From contig NZ_JBGUAW010000003.1 in the NCBI RefSeq assembly GCF_041821045.1, forward strand, positions 124,001 to 188,000: 64,000 nucleotides of DNA, given 5' to 3'. Below, piece after piece: positions 8,788 through 16,994 of this stretch. Origin of the DNA: Thiohalorhabdus sp. Cl-TMA. Its GTDB lineage: Bacteria; Pseudomonadota; Gammaproteobacteria; Thiohalorhabdales; Thiohalorhabdaceae. Both the position numbers and the translations under genes were made by a program. Numbering within the stretch: the stretch's first letter is position 1; each line of letters opens with the position of its first letter. Under the pieces are notes generated by a model, which saw nothing but the letters and a program-made list of their open reading frames with translations, was not told where the DNA came from and did no database searches.

Positions 8788-9171
8788 ATGGTCCGCAAGC
8801 TGGAGCCCTTGTGCGACAAGATCGGCTACCATCGGGTGGAAGCCGTGGTGCGGGATTTCTATGAGCGGCTGCGGGCCGACGAGGCGCTCGCCCCGTTCTT
8901 CCTCCCCATTGCCGATCGGGAGGCGCACGAGCAGAAGGTTATCGGCTACTGGTGGGTCGCCATGGGCGGGCGGATGGCCGAGCCCCCCGTGGTGGATATG
9001 ATCGGTGCCCACAGCTCCCTGGGGATTACGCGTAGCCTTCTGGATAGGTGGCTGTTATTGTTCCAGAAAACCCTGGAAGCGCATCTGGAGCCCGAGCTGG
9101 CGGACCAGTGGCGGCAGATGGCGGAAGCCGTGGGAGACAGGATGCGCGCTCACGTGATCCGGGCCCGCTGA
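8788..9171 (+). CDS. Truncated haemoglobin (group III-like globin)
   Basis: The 127-residue protein fits the compact 2-on-2 globins. A FYERLRADEALAPFF helix (B/CD region) is followed by a GYWWVAMGG segment and a GAHSSLGIT segment, whose His is the likely proximal haem ligand. Such globins bind O2 or NO and serve oxygen delivery or NO and sulfide handling. The start at 8788 is 8 nt after the BCCT stop, and the next gene begins 20 nt after this stop, so the three form one operon. Subgroup assignment (III rather than II) is from motif spacing and is tentative. Confidence 0.82.
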   Translation: MVRKLEPLCDKIGYHRVEAVVRDFYERLRADEALAPFFLPIADREAHEQKVIGYWWVAMGGRMAEPPVVDMIGAHSSLGITRSLLDRWLLLFQKTLEAHLEPELADQWRQMAEAVGDRMRAHVIRAR

Positions 9172-9191
9172 CGGGCCGAAAGGGGGAACCG

Positions 9192-9833
9192 ATGGCCTTT
9201 TACCAGCGCTTCTACGACGCCACCCTGGAGCAACGCACCGAGCTCCGGGAGATGCCCGGCCTTCAGCATCTGGTCACCGAGGGCCTCGCCAAGGAGGAAT
9301 ACCTCGGTTTCCTGACCCAGCTGTACCACATGGTATGGCACTTCTGCCCCACCATGGCCGCCGCGGCCTCGCGCATGGGCGAGGACCGCCGCGAGCTCCG
9401 CTATGCCCTCTATCACGATATCGAGGAGGAGAAAGGCCACGAGGAGTGGGTCCTGAGCGACGTCCGGGACCTGGGCGGCGATCCCGAGGCGGTTCGCAGC
9501 TCCACCCCGAGTCCCGAGCTGCAGGCCCTGATCGGCTACAATTACTACGCGGTGGAGCGGGTGAGTCCCTGCGCGGTGTTCGGCATGATCTACGTTCTCG
9601 AGGAGACCGCCGCCGACCTCGCCTCCCGGGCCGCCGACGCGCTGGCCGCCCGGCTGGGGCTGGAGCCGCCCGAGGGGCTGAGCTTCCTGAGCTCCCACGG
9701 CGACATGGACGTGGAGCATGTGGCGGAGCTGCGCGAGCTGCTGGACGGCATCGAAGCGCCCGTGGACCAGGAGGCCATTATCGAGGCCGCGCGGGTGAAC
9801 TATCGGCTGTTCGGAGGGCTCTTCCGCGCCTGA
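9192..9833 (+). CDS. Haem-oxygenase-like diiron oxidase/oxygenase (HDO superfamily)
   Basis: The 213-residue helical protein belongs to the TenA/CADD/haem-oxygenase-like fold. The expected diiron ligands are visible: an acidic-x6-His pattern in HDIEEEKGHEEW (about residues 76-82), a Glu in the YVLEETAADL helix, and an HxxxDxxH motif at residues 169-176 (HGDMDVEH). Members of this superfamily cleave C-C bonds, N-oxygenate amines or process their own side chains using O2. The start has GGGGGAA 5-10 nt upstream. It is third in an operon with a BCCT transporter and a globin. An oxidation of an imported quaternary or related amine, with O2 supplied or buffered by the globin, is attractive but is inference. 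Confidence 0.8.
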   Translation: MAFYQRFYDATLEQRTELREMPGLQHLVTEGLAKEEYLGFLTQLYHMVWHFCPTMAAAASRMGEDRRELRYALYHDIEEEKGHEEWVLSDVRDLGGDPEAVRSSTPSPELQALIGYNYYAVERVSPCAVFGMIYVLEETAADLASRAADALAARLGLEPPEGLSFLSSHGDMDVEHVAELRELLDGIEAPVDQEAIIEAARVNYRLFGGLFRA

Positions 9834-9876
9834 GGCCGGCCCGTCCCGGCACCCCCGGATCCGGATCGCCCGATCG

Positions 9877-9913
9877 AAAACCCCGGCGGGAGCGGTGGCC
9901 GCTTCCGCCGGGG
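9877..9913 (-). terminator. Rho-independent terminator for the minus-strand hemH/MAPEG unit
   Basis: CCCCGGCGG (9881-9889) pairs perfectly with CCGCCGGGG (9905-9913). The loop contains a further AGCGG/CCGCT stem. Read on the minus strand, the hairpin is followed by TTTT (9880-9877). It lies between convergent genes ending at 9833 and 9954 and may act in both directions. Confidence 0.75.
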
Positions 9914-9953
9914 CCCATTGCGTAGCTTAAAATCCTGAGGGCCGTTCCGGACC

Positions 9954-10361
9954 TTAGGCCCGGATTGCCGGTAAGCCGGCCAGGGCCAGCAGGTTGGCCG
10001 CGGCCAGGGCCGCCATAATCCCCCAGGTGAGCGTCATACCCGCCACCCGGCCGAAGGAGGCCCCGGCCGAGCGGTTTAAGCCCCAGCCATGCAGCACCCG
10101 TCCCGCCACGAACAGGCTTCCGCAGGCGTGGAGCAGCCACGCCGCGCCCCCCACCAGCTCCAGGGTGAGCAGCAGCACCATCCCCATGGGGATGTTCTCC
10201 GCGGCATTGGCGTGCGCCCGGACCGCCCGCTCCAGGCCCGGATGTGCCCCGGTGCCGATATTGATGCCCGCCGCTCGGCGCACCGCGCTCACCCGGATGG
10301 CCAGCCCTATCAGCACCAGGGCGTTCAGGGCGGCGTACAGGCTGGTAATGGATACGGGCAT
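9954..10361 (-). CDS. MAPEG-family membrane protein
   Basis: The 135-residue protein has four predicted transmembrane helices and the MAPEG hallmark segment RAHANAAENIPMG near residue 48, followed by HGWGLNRSAGASFGR. MAPEG proteins include glutathione-dependent transferases and peroxidases of membranes; the bacterial members are mostly uncharacterised. GGGAGG lies 8 nt before the ATG at 10361. It follows hemH by 95 nt on the same strand and ends just before a terminator, so it is the last gene of a hemH-containing unit. Confidence 0.88.
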   Translation of the reverse strand: MPVSITSLYAALNALVLIGLAIRVSAVRRAAGINIGTGAHPGLERAVRAHANAAENIPMGMVLLLTLELVGGAAWLLHACGSLFVAGRVLHGWGLNRSAGASFGRVAGMTLTWGIMAALAAANLLALAGLPAIRA

Positions 10362-10456
10362 GGCTTTCCTCCCGGTCTCGGCTGGGAAGTGGTGGCCGGA
10401 GGGCGCGCCCGGCGCCATCCGGCTCTCGGAACGGCAACGAGTTTCTGCGCTGGACG

Positions 10457-11572
10457 CTACCGCTCCGCGCCCAGGGCGTGGGCGCGCTCCCGGCTGGCTT
10501 CCGCCTCCGCCTCGGCCCGGGCGGGGTCCCATCCGGCGTGCTCCGGCCAGCCTTGGCAGTGGCGCGCGGCCAGCTCCGCCAGCGCGTCCAGGTGGTCCGC
10601 GCGGTCGTTCAGCGCCGGGATGTAGTGGAAAGTCTCGCCGCCGGCGGCCTGGAAGTACTCGCGGTTCTCGTCGTTGATCTCCTGCAGGGTCTCCAGGCAG
10701 TCGGCGGGGAAGCCCGGACAGATCAGGTCCACCCTCTTCACCCCTTCGCCGGGCAGGGCCTGCATGGTGGCGTCCGTGTAGGGCTGGAGCCATTCGGCCC
10801 GGCCGAAGCGCGACTGGAAGGTCACCTGCCAGCGCTCCTCCGGCAGCCCCAGGGCCTCCGCCAGCAGCCGGGCCGTGGCCTGGCACTCGCAGTGGTAGGG
10901 GTCGCCCTGCAGCAGATAGCGCTTGGGCACGCCGTGGAAGGACATCACGAGCCGGTCCGGCTCGCCGTGCGCGGCCCAGTGCTCGCGGACGCTGTCGGCC
11001 AGGGCGGCGATGTAGCCCGGGTCCTTGGGGTAGTGCTGGATGAAGCGCAGCTCCGGTACCCAGCGCCAGCTCCGCAGCTCCCGGGTCACCGCGTCGAAGG
11101 TGGAGGCGGTGGTGGAGCCGGAGTACTGCGGGTAGAGCGGCAGCACCAGGATGCGCCGGGCGCCGGCCCGGTTGAGCTCCGCCAGCCCCTCCGCCAGCGA
11201 GGGCCTGCCGTAGCGCATGCCCAGAGCCACCGTTACCGGACCGTCGAAGCGCGCCTCTAGCCGCGCCTGCAGGCCTTCCCGCTGACGGCGGGAGATGGCC
11301 ATCAGCGGCGATCCCTCGCCCATGGTGTCCCAGACCTGCTCGTAGGACTCCGCGGAGCGGGCCGGTCGGGTGCGCAGGATCACACCGTGCAGGATCAGCC
11401 ACCACAGCGGCCGGGGAACCTCCACAACGCGCGGATCCCACAGGAATTCCCTGAGGTAGCGGCGCAGGGACGGGCGGTCGGGGGCGTCCGGGGTGCCCAG
11501 ATTGGTGAGCAGCACGCCCGTGCGCTCGGGACTGCCGTGGCGGTAGTCCGGTTCCCCTTTGAAGCGCGGCAT
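10457..11572 (-). CDS. hemH: Ferrochelatase
   Basis: HemH inserts Fe2+ into protoporphyrin IX, the last step of protohaem synthesis. The 371-residue protein shows GVLLTNLGTPDAP at the N-terminus, VALGMRYGRPS, LPLYPQYSGSTTAS, the catalytic-His segment VMSFHGVPKRY, YHCECQATA, TFQSRFGRAEWL and CPGFPADCLETLQEI in the family order. Length is that of bacterial ferrochelatases. A GAGGAAG SD precedes the ATG at 11572. It lies between the ybhGFSR-like exporter genes (95 nt upstream) and a MAPEG gene (95 nt downstream), all on the minus strand. The globin and diiron protein nearby are on the opposite strand. Confidence 0.96.
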   Translation of the reverse strand: MPRFKGEPDYRHGSPERTGVLLTNLGTPDAPDRPSLRRYLREFLWDPRVVEVPRPLWWLILHGVILRTRPARSAESYEQVWDTMGEGSPLMAISRRQREGLQARLEARFDGPVTVALGMRYGRPSLAEGLAELNRAGARRILVLPLYPQYSGSTTASTFDAVTRELRSWRWVPELRFIQHYPKDPGYIAALADSVREHWAAHGEPDRLVMSFHGVPKRYLLQGDPYHCECQATARLLAEALGLPEERWQVTFQSRFGRAEWLQPYTDATMQALPGEGVKRVDLICPGFPADCLETLQEINDENREYFQAAGGETFHYIPALNDRADHLDALAELAARHCQGWPEHAGWDPARAEAEAEASRERAHALGAER

Positions 11573-11667
11573 GGTCTTCCTCGCTGGCCTTGGGTTGGGA
11601 GAGGGCCCATTGTACCGATACAGCCGCGCACAAGAAGGGTGGGCCGCTGCTTGTCGTGTCTTCGCCG

Positions 11668-12771
11668 TTAGCCGAGACGGCTTCGGAACAGCGCTCCCGC
11701 CGCCGACAGGGTGACTAGCCCGATGAGCGCCATGGGCCAGAGCTGGGGAAGCAGCAGCTCCAGGGGCAGGTCCTTGAGGAAGACCCCGCGCACTACCACC
11801 AGGCAGTAGCGCAGGGGGTCCAGGAGGGTCAGGTCCTGGACCGTCTCCGGCATGTTGGCGATGGGTGTGGCGAAGCCGGACAGGATGATGGCGGGGACGA
11901 TATAGAGGAAGGCCCCCAGCAAGGCCTGTTGCTGGGTGGCGCACAGCGAGGAGATCAACAGCCCCATGCCCACCGTGGACAGCATGAACAGCAGCAGGCC
12001 CAAGTAGAGCAGCCGAAGGTCCCCGGCGAGGGGCACACCGAACCAAAAAACCGCGAAGGCCACGATGACGGAGGCCTCCGCCAGGCCGATGAAGATGGCC
12101 GGCAGGGCCTTGCCGAGGAGGATCTCCGGGGGCCGGAGCGGGGTGACCAGGAGCTGGTTGAAGGTGCCCGCCTCCCGCTCCCGGGCCACCGACAGGGCGG
12201 TGACTAGCGTGGTCACCACCAGGGTAAGCACGCCCACCAGCCCCGGCACGATGAACCAGCGGCTCACCAGGTTGGGATTGAACCAGGCCCGGATCGCCAG
12301 CTCCGCGTCCCCGCCGTTGCCCAGGGCCTCCCGGTTGAAGGCCGCGACGATGCTGCCGGCGTACTGGGAAATGATGGCGGCGGTGTTGGAGTTGCGGCCG
12401 TCCACCAGCACCTGCGCCCGGGCGGCCCGTCCCCGGTGGAGATGGGCGCCGAAATCGGGGCCGATGTGCAGCACCATGTCCACCTTCTTGTCCCCCAAAA
12501 GGGGCCGGGCCTGGCGGATCTGGTCCAGGTGGCGGGTGACATGGAAGGCGGGTGCCCCGGAGAAACCGGCCACGAGCCGCCGGGAAAGCTCCCCGCCGTC
12601 GCGGTTGAGCACCCCCACCCGGACGTCGTTGACGTCGAAGGTGGCCGCGTAGCCGAACACCAGGAGCTGTACCAGGGGCGGCGCGATGAGTACCACGCGC
12701 GCCCGCGGGTCCTTGAGCAGGGCCAGGAGCTCCTTGACGATCAGTCCCCAGATCCGGTTCAGGCTGGCGAT
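11668..12771 (-). CDS. ABC-2 type permease, YbhR-like, apparent ATC start
   Basis: This is the second permease of a YbhGFSR-type exporter. An N-terminal membrane segment (LIAPPLVQLLVFGYAATF) is followed by a large extracytoplasmic domain and five further membrane segments; AREREAGTFNQLLVTPLRP is the usual cytoplasmic coupling loop. No ATG, GTG or TTG exists at the expected start. The first canonical start in frame is a GTG at 12696, inside the first membrane helix. The family N-terminus instead begins at an ATC at 12771, reading (M)ASLNRIWGLIVKELL. AGGAG lies 7 nt before that ATC and overlaps the stop of the upstream permease gene, so translation is probably coupled. A CTG at 12762 is another possibility. 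Confidence 0.88.
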   Translation of the reverse strand: MASLNRIWGLIVKELLALLKDPRARVVLIAPPLVQLLVFGYAATFDVNDVRVGVLNRDGGELSRRLVAGFSGAPAFHVTRHLDQIRQARPLLGDKKVDMVLHIGPDFGAHLHRGRAARAQVLVDGRNSNTAAIISQYAGSIVAAFNREALGNGGDAELAIRAWFNPNLVSRWFIVPGLVGVLTLVVTTLVTALSVAREREAGTFNQLLVTPLRPPEILLGKALPAIFIGLAEASVIVAFAVFWFGVPLAGDLRLLYLGLLLFMLSTVGMGLLISSLCATQQQALLGAFLYIVPAIILSGFATPIANMPETVQDLTLLDPLRYCLVVVRGVFLKDLPLELLLPQLWPMALIGLVTLSAAGALFRSRLG

Positions 12772-12781
12772 CGCGCTTCTC

Positions 12782-13900
12782 CTATTCCAGCCGCTTGCGG
12801 GTTCGCGCCCGGGTCAGGCCCAGGAACAGCACGGCCATACCCAGCAGGGCGGCGGCGTTGGGCAGGATCACCGCCCACACGTCGCCGGCGAGGAAGACCG
12901 TCTGCAGGATGCTGACGAAATACCGGGCCGCCAGCAGGTAGGTGAGGGCCTGCACGGGCCAGGGCATGGACTGGATATCGAAGATGAAGCCCGACAGGAT
13001 GAAGGCTGGCAGGAAGGTAGCCAGGATGGCGACCTGCGCGGCGATGAACTGGGAGCGGGCGACTGTGGAGATGAACAGTCCCATGCCGAGGGCGGCCAGC
13101 AGGAACAGGGCGCCGGCGCCGAACAGTACCGGCAGGGAGCCGCGCAGGGGCACCTGGAACAGGAACAGCGCGATGGCCGTGGTGAAGGCCATGCCGGCCA
13201 TGCCCAGCAGGAAGTAGGGGAGGACCTTGCCCAGCAGGAACTGATTGACGCTGATAGGGCTCACCAGCAGAGCCTCCATGGTGCCGCGCTCCCACTCCCG
13301 GGCCACCACCAGCGCGGTGAGCATGGCGCCGATGAGGGTCATGATGATGGCGATGAGTCCCGGAACCAGGTAATGGCGGCTGCGCAGCTCCGGATTGAAC
13401 CAGATGCGGTAGGCCAAGTTCACGGTGGCGCCCCGCTCCGCGCCAACGATCCGCTCCTGTACCCACTGGGTCCAGGCCCGCTCCAGGTAGCCGCGCACCA
13501 GCCTGCCGTGGTTGGCGTCCACGCCGTCCACCACCGCCTGGACGGCGGGATCCGTGCCCGGCCCGCGCAGGCGCCGCTCCAGATCGGGTGGCAGCACCAC
13601 CACCGCATCCAGGTGCCCGGTCAGGAGCGCTCGGGTGGCCGGGGTCCGGTTCCGGAAAAGGGTGGTGCGAAAGGCGCTGGAGGCCTCCAGCGCCGCGGCG
13701 AAGCTGCGCGCCTCCTCGGCGTCGCTCTCCAGCACCACGCCCACCGGCACCACCTCGGCGTCCAGGGAGATGCCGTAGCCGTGGATGAGCAGCAGGATCA
13801 GGGGCAGCACGAAGGCGATGGCGATGCTGCTCGGATCGCGGACGATCTGCAGCGTCTCCTTGCGCACCAGTCCCCAGAGGCGGCGGCCTTCGGTCAGCAT
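12782..13900 (-). CDS. ABC-2 type permease, YbhS-like
   Basis: The 372-residue protein has one N-terminal transmembrane helix (IAIAFVLPLILLLIHGYGI), an extracytoplasmic domain of about 140 residues, then five membrane segments. AREWERGTMEALLVSPISV is the coupling loop typical of ABC-2 permeases of the YbhS/YbhR kind. It pairs with the downstream YbhR-like permease (gap of 10 nt) and is preceded by the double-ATPase gene by 31 nt. The complex would export drugs, dyes or cations together with the HlyD-type adaptor encoded at the head of the operon. Substrate is not predictable. Confidence 0.92.
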   Translation of the reverse strand: MLTEGRRLWGLVRKETLQIVRDPSSIAIAFVLPLILLLIHGYGISLDAEVVPVGVVLESDAEEARSFAAALEASSAFRTTLFRNRTPATRALLTGHLDAVVVLPPDLERRLRGPGTDPAVQAVVDGVDANHGRLVRGYLERAWTQWVQERIVGAERGATVNLAYRIWFNPELRSRHYLVPGLIAIIMTLIGAMLTALVVAREWERGTMEALLVSPISVNQFLLGKVLPYFLLGMAGMAFTTAIALFLFQVPLRGSLPVLFGAGALFLLAALGMGLFISTVARSQFIAAQVAILATFLPAFILSGFIFDIQSMPWPVQALTYLLAARYFVSILQTVFLAGDVWAVILPNAAALLGMAVLFLGLTRARTRKRLE

Positions 13901-13931
13901 GCCGGTACACCCGGGAACGGCGGAAGGCGGT

Positions 13932-15704
13932 TCAATGGCCGTCCTCCTCCCTGCGCCGCTCCTCGATGAGCGCCACGAAGGCGTCCTCCAGCGTGGGATC
14001 CGGATTGTTCGCGCCGCGGTAGCGCTCGCGCAGGCCGTCCGGGGTGTCCAGGGCGGCGAGCTCGCCGGCGTAGATGATCCCCAGCCGGTCGCAGTACTCC
14101 GCCTCCTCCAGGAAATGGGTGGTGACCAGCACGGTGACCCCGGATTGCGCCAGTCGCGTGATCCAGGCCCAGAAGCCGCGCCGGGCGAGGGGGTCCACGC
14201 CCGAGGTGGGCTCGTCGAGCAGGACGATGTCCGGGCGGTGGAGGAGGGCGGTGCCCAGGGCGAGGCGCTGCTTGTAGCCCAGGGGCAGGTTGCCGCTGGC
14301 CGCGCCGGCCACGCTCTCCAGCTTGAGCTCCGCCAGCGTCCGGGCCACGCGCTCCTCCATGGCGCGGCCCCGCAGCCCGTAGGCGCGGCAGAAGAAGCGC
14401 AGGTTCTGGGTGGGTGACAGGTCGCCGTAGAGGGAGAACTGCTGGGACATGTAGCCGAGCCGGGCGCGCACCGCCGCCGGCGCCTTGCGGGCGTCCACCC
14501 CGGCTACCCGCACCTCGCCAGCGCTGGGCGGCAGCAGTCCGCACAGGATCTTGATGAGCGTGGACTTGCCGGCGCCGTTGGGTCCCAGCAGGCCGAAGAT
14601 CTCCCCGGGATATACCTGGAAGCCCACCTTCCGCACCGCGTGGAAATCGCCGAAGCGCCGGCTCACTCCGGACAGGTACAGGGCGTGGGCGTCGCCGTGC
14701 CCGGGCCCCGCCGGCACCGCCTCGCCGTCGAAGGCGCTCTCCCGCTCGGCCCCCGCATCCAGCAGACGGGCGATGAAGGCGTCCTCGAAGCGCGGCGTCG
14801 CCGGCTCGAATCGGGCTTCGTCCAGGCCCGGGGGCGATGCCGGGATCCGGCCGTCCGTGAGCACGCGGAGGCGCCGGCCCTGGGCCACCACGTCGCGGAT
14901 ACCCGGCTGGTCGGGAAGCTCCATGAGCAGCCGGTGGCGGGCTTCCGGGTCCAGGCCGGAAAGGGCGAAGGTACGTCCGGCCGCCTCCCCGGCCAGGGGG
15001 CCGGGCGCGCTCTGCTCCAGGAGCCGGCCCTGATGGAGGAGCAGGACCTCGGCGCAGCGCTCCGCCTCGTCGAGGTAGGCGGTGCTCACCACCACGCTCA
15101 TACCCCCCTCGACGAGCCGGTAGATGATGGTCCACAGCTCCCGACGGGAAAGGGGATCCACCCCCACCGTGGGCTCGTCGAGCAGCAGCACCTCGGGGGG
15201 CTGGACCAGGGTGCAGGCAAGCCCCAGCTTCTGTTTCATGCCGCCGGAAAGCCGGCCGGCGCGGCGGTGGACGAAGGGGGCCAGTCCGGCGAAGGCCAAC
15301 AGCTCCTCGAAGCGCTCCGCCCGCCGCGCGCCCGGGAGTCCGTGGAGGTCGGCGTAGAGGCGCAGGTTCTCCGCCACCGTGAGCTCCTGGTAGAGGCCGA
15401 AGCTCTGGGGCATGTAGCCGAGGCGGTCGCGCAGCGCCGGATCGCCGGCGGCCGGGTCTCCGCCCAGCACCCGCACCCGGCCCTCGTCCGGGAGCAGCAG
15501 GCCGGCGAGCAGGCGCAGCAGGGTGGTCTTTCCCGCCCCGTCGGCGCCCACTACGCCGGTTACCCGGCCGCCGGTGATCCGCACGGAAAGGCCGTCCAGC
15601 GCCCGCACCCGGCCCGCCGAGGCAGGGTCGGGGAAGGTCCTGACCAGCCCGTCGAGCCGGATGGCCGGCTCCGGGGGCGCGGCGTCCGCTGCTTCGGCCG
15701 TCAT
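13932..15704 (-). CDS. Dual ABC ATP-binding protein, YbhF-like
   Basis: The protein carries two complete ATPase modules. The first has the Walker A variant GADGAGKTTLLRL, signature LSGGMKQKL and Walker B LLLDEPTVGVDP. The second has GPNGAGKSTLIKI, a degenerate signature region (NLPLGYKQRL) and VLLDEPTSGVDP. The Asp-for-Asn change in the first P-loop is common in YbhF/RbbA-type proteins. It energises the two ABC-2 permeases encoded next. The ATG at 15704 follows the adaptor gene stop by 4 nt; a GTG at 15728 inside that gene is an alternative start that would add 8 residues. Confidence 0.93.
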   Translation of the reverse strand: MTAEAADAAPPEPAIRLDGLVRTFPDPASAGRVRALDGLSVRITGGRVTGVVGADGAGKTTLLRLLAGLLLPDEGRVRVLGGDPAAGDPALRDRLGYMPQSFGLYQELTVAENLRLYADLHGLPGARRAERFEELLAFAGLAPFVHRRAGRLSGGMKQKLGLACTLVQPPEVLLLDEPTVGVDPLSRRELWTIIYRLVEGGMSVVVSTAYLDEAERCAEVLLLHQGRLLEQSAPGPLAGEAAGRTFALSGLDPEARHRLLMELPDQPGIRDVVAQGRRLRVLTDGRIPASPPGLDEARFEPATPRFEDAFIARLLDAGAERESAFDGEAVPAGPGHGDAHALYLSGVSRRFGDFHAVRKVGFQVYPGEIFGLLGPNGAGKSTLIKILCGLLPPSAGEVRVAGVDARKAPAAVRARLGYMSQQFSLYGDLSPTQNLRFFCRAYGLRGRAMEERVARTLAELKLESVAGAASGNLPLGYKQRLALGTALLHRPDIVLLDEPTSGVDPLARRGFWAWITRLAQSGVTVLVTTHFLEEAEYCDRLGIIYAGELAALDTPDGLRERYRGANNPDPTLEDAFVALIEERRREEDGH

Positions 15705-15708
15705 GAGC

Positions 15709-16737
15709 TCATGGGCAGGGCTCTGCACGCTTGCCGGCCACCTCGGGCCGGATCACCACGGTGACCGGCATGCCCAGGCGCAGCTCGGGGTAGGGCTTGC
15801 AGGCGTTGATCCGCGTGCGGTAGACCAGCTCCGGGCGGATCTCGGTGGTCTCCACGGTCTTGGGCGTGAACTCGGCGGTGGGGCTAATGTGACCGACGCG
15901 GGCCGGAAAGCTGCGGTCCGGGTAGGTGTCGGTATGGATCTCGGCGGCCATGCCGGGCCGGACCCGACCCAGCTGCGGCTCGGGAAGGAAGGCCCGAACC
16001 CAGATGCGGTCGCGGCGGGCCAGGGTAAGTACCGGAGTCTGGGGGGTGGCCACCTCGCCGGGCTCCATGAGGCGATTCCGGATGATGCCCGCCGCCGGGG
16101 CCTGCAAACGGGCGTCGGCTAGCTCCTTCCGGCGCCTGCGGTACTCGGCCTCCGTCGCCCGGGAGCGGGCCCGCGCGGCGCGGATGTCCTCTTTCCGGGG
16201 GCCTTCCTCGAGAAGCGCCAGGGACTGCCGGGCCGCCCGCAGGCGCGCCCGGCTGGCCGCCAGCTCGGCCTCGGCGTCATCCAGGCGCTGCTGGGGCACG
16301 AACCGCTCGTCCGCCAGATTGCGCAGGCGCTCCAGCGCCTGCCGGGCGAGATTGGCGGTCGCCTCGGCGGCCTCCGTCTCCGCCCGGGCCCGCCGGATCT
16401 CCGCGGGCCGGGAGCCTGCCTCCAGGGCCTCCAGCTCGGCCTTGGCGGCCTCCATCCGCCCTCGGGCCTCGGCGGCTGCTTGGCGCAAACGCTCGCGGTC
16501 CAGCACCGCCAGGAGGTCCCCGGCCTTCACGCGGTCGCCCTCTTCCACGGGGACCCGGGCGATGCGGGCCGACAGGGGAAACGCCAGCTCCGCCTCGCGG
16601 ATGTCCACATCGCCGTAGAGGGTGATGGGGCCGTTCTGTCCGGACTCCGGGGTCTGCAGGTACCAATAGAGACCACCGCCCGCCGCTCCCAGGAGGAGCA
16701 GGGGAAGCAGATAACGGAGAGCGCGGGGCATGGACAT
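15709..16737 (-). CDS. HlyD/YbhG-like membrane-fusion adaptor
   Basis: The 342-residue periplasmic adaptor has an N-terminal signal anchor (YLLPLLLLGAAGGGLYWYL), a lipoyl/biotinyl-like half-motif, and a long alpha-helical coiled-coil hairpin (about residues 70-205, very rich in Ala, Arg and Glu). A second lipoyl half (RLQAPAAGIIRNRLMEPGEV) and a beta-barrel domain follow. It bridges the ABC exporter in the inner membrane to an outer-membrane duct. As first gene of the ybhGFSR-like operon it probably carries the promoter in the 257-bp gap shared with the divergent moxR operon. No TetR-family regulator (as in E. coli ybiH) is linked here. Confidence 0.92.
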   Translation of the reverse strand: MSMPRALRYLLPLLLLGAAGGGLYWYLQTPESGQNGPITLYGDVDIREAELAFPLSARIARVPVEEGDRVKAGDLLAVLDRERLRQAAAEARGRMEAAKAELEALEAGSRPAEIRRARAETEAAEATANLARQALERLRNLADERFVPQQRLDDAEAELAASRARLRAARQSLALLEEGPRKEDIRAARARSRATEAEYRRRRKELADARLQAPAAGIIRNRLMEPGEVATPQTPVLTLARRDRIWVRAFLPEPQLGRVRPGMAAEIHTDTYPDRSFPARVGHISPTAEFTPKTVETTEIRPELVYRTRINACKPYPELRLGMPVTVVIRPEVAGKRAEPCP

Positions 16738-16994
16738 CTTCCGGGCGGGGGGTGACTGTTATTGGCAGTGTAACCAGCGCGTAGCGCCGCGCGGAAGGGT
16801 TGTGGCCCGTGTCCTCCGGCCCCGCTGCGCGGGTCCTGATGGCGGAATGCTGTCCCCTCCTGTCCCGGAAGTTGATAGACACCGCTTGACCGCGGTGCGG
16901 CCGGGGGCAAGGTTGGGCGGAGGGCCGGCCTCCTTGCCGTCGCGGCCGGTACCGGTATGGTGGGGCTGCCAGAACCACGAGGAGAACGATCACC

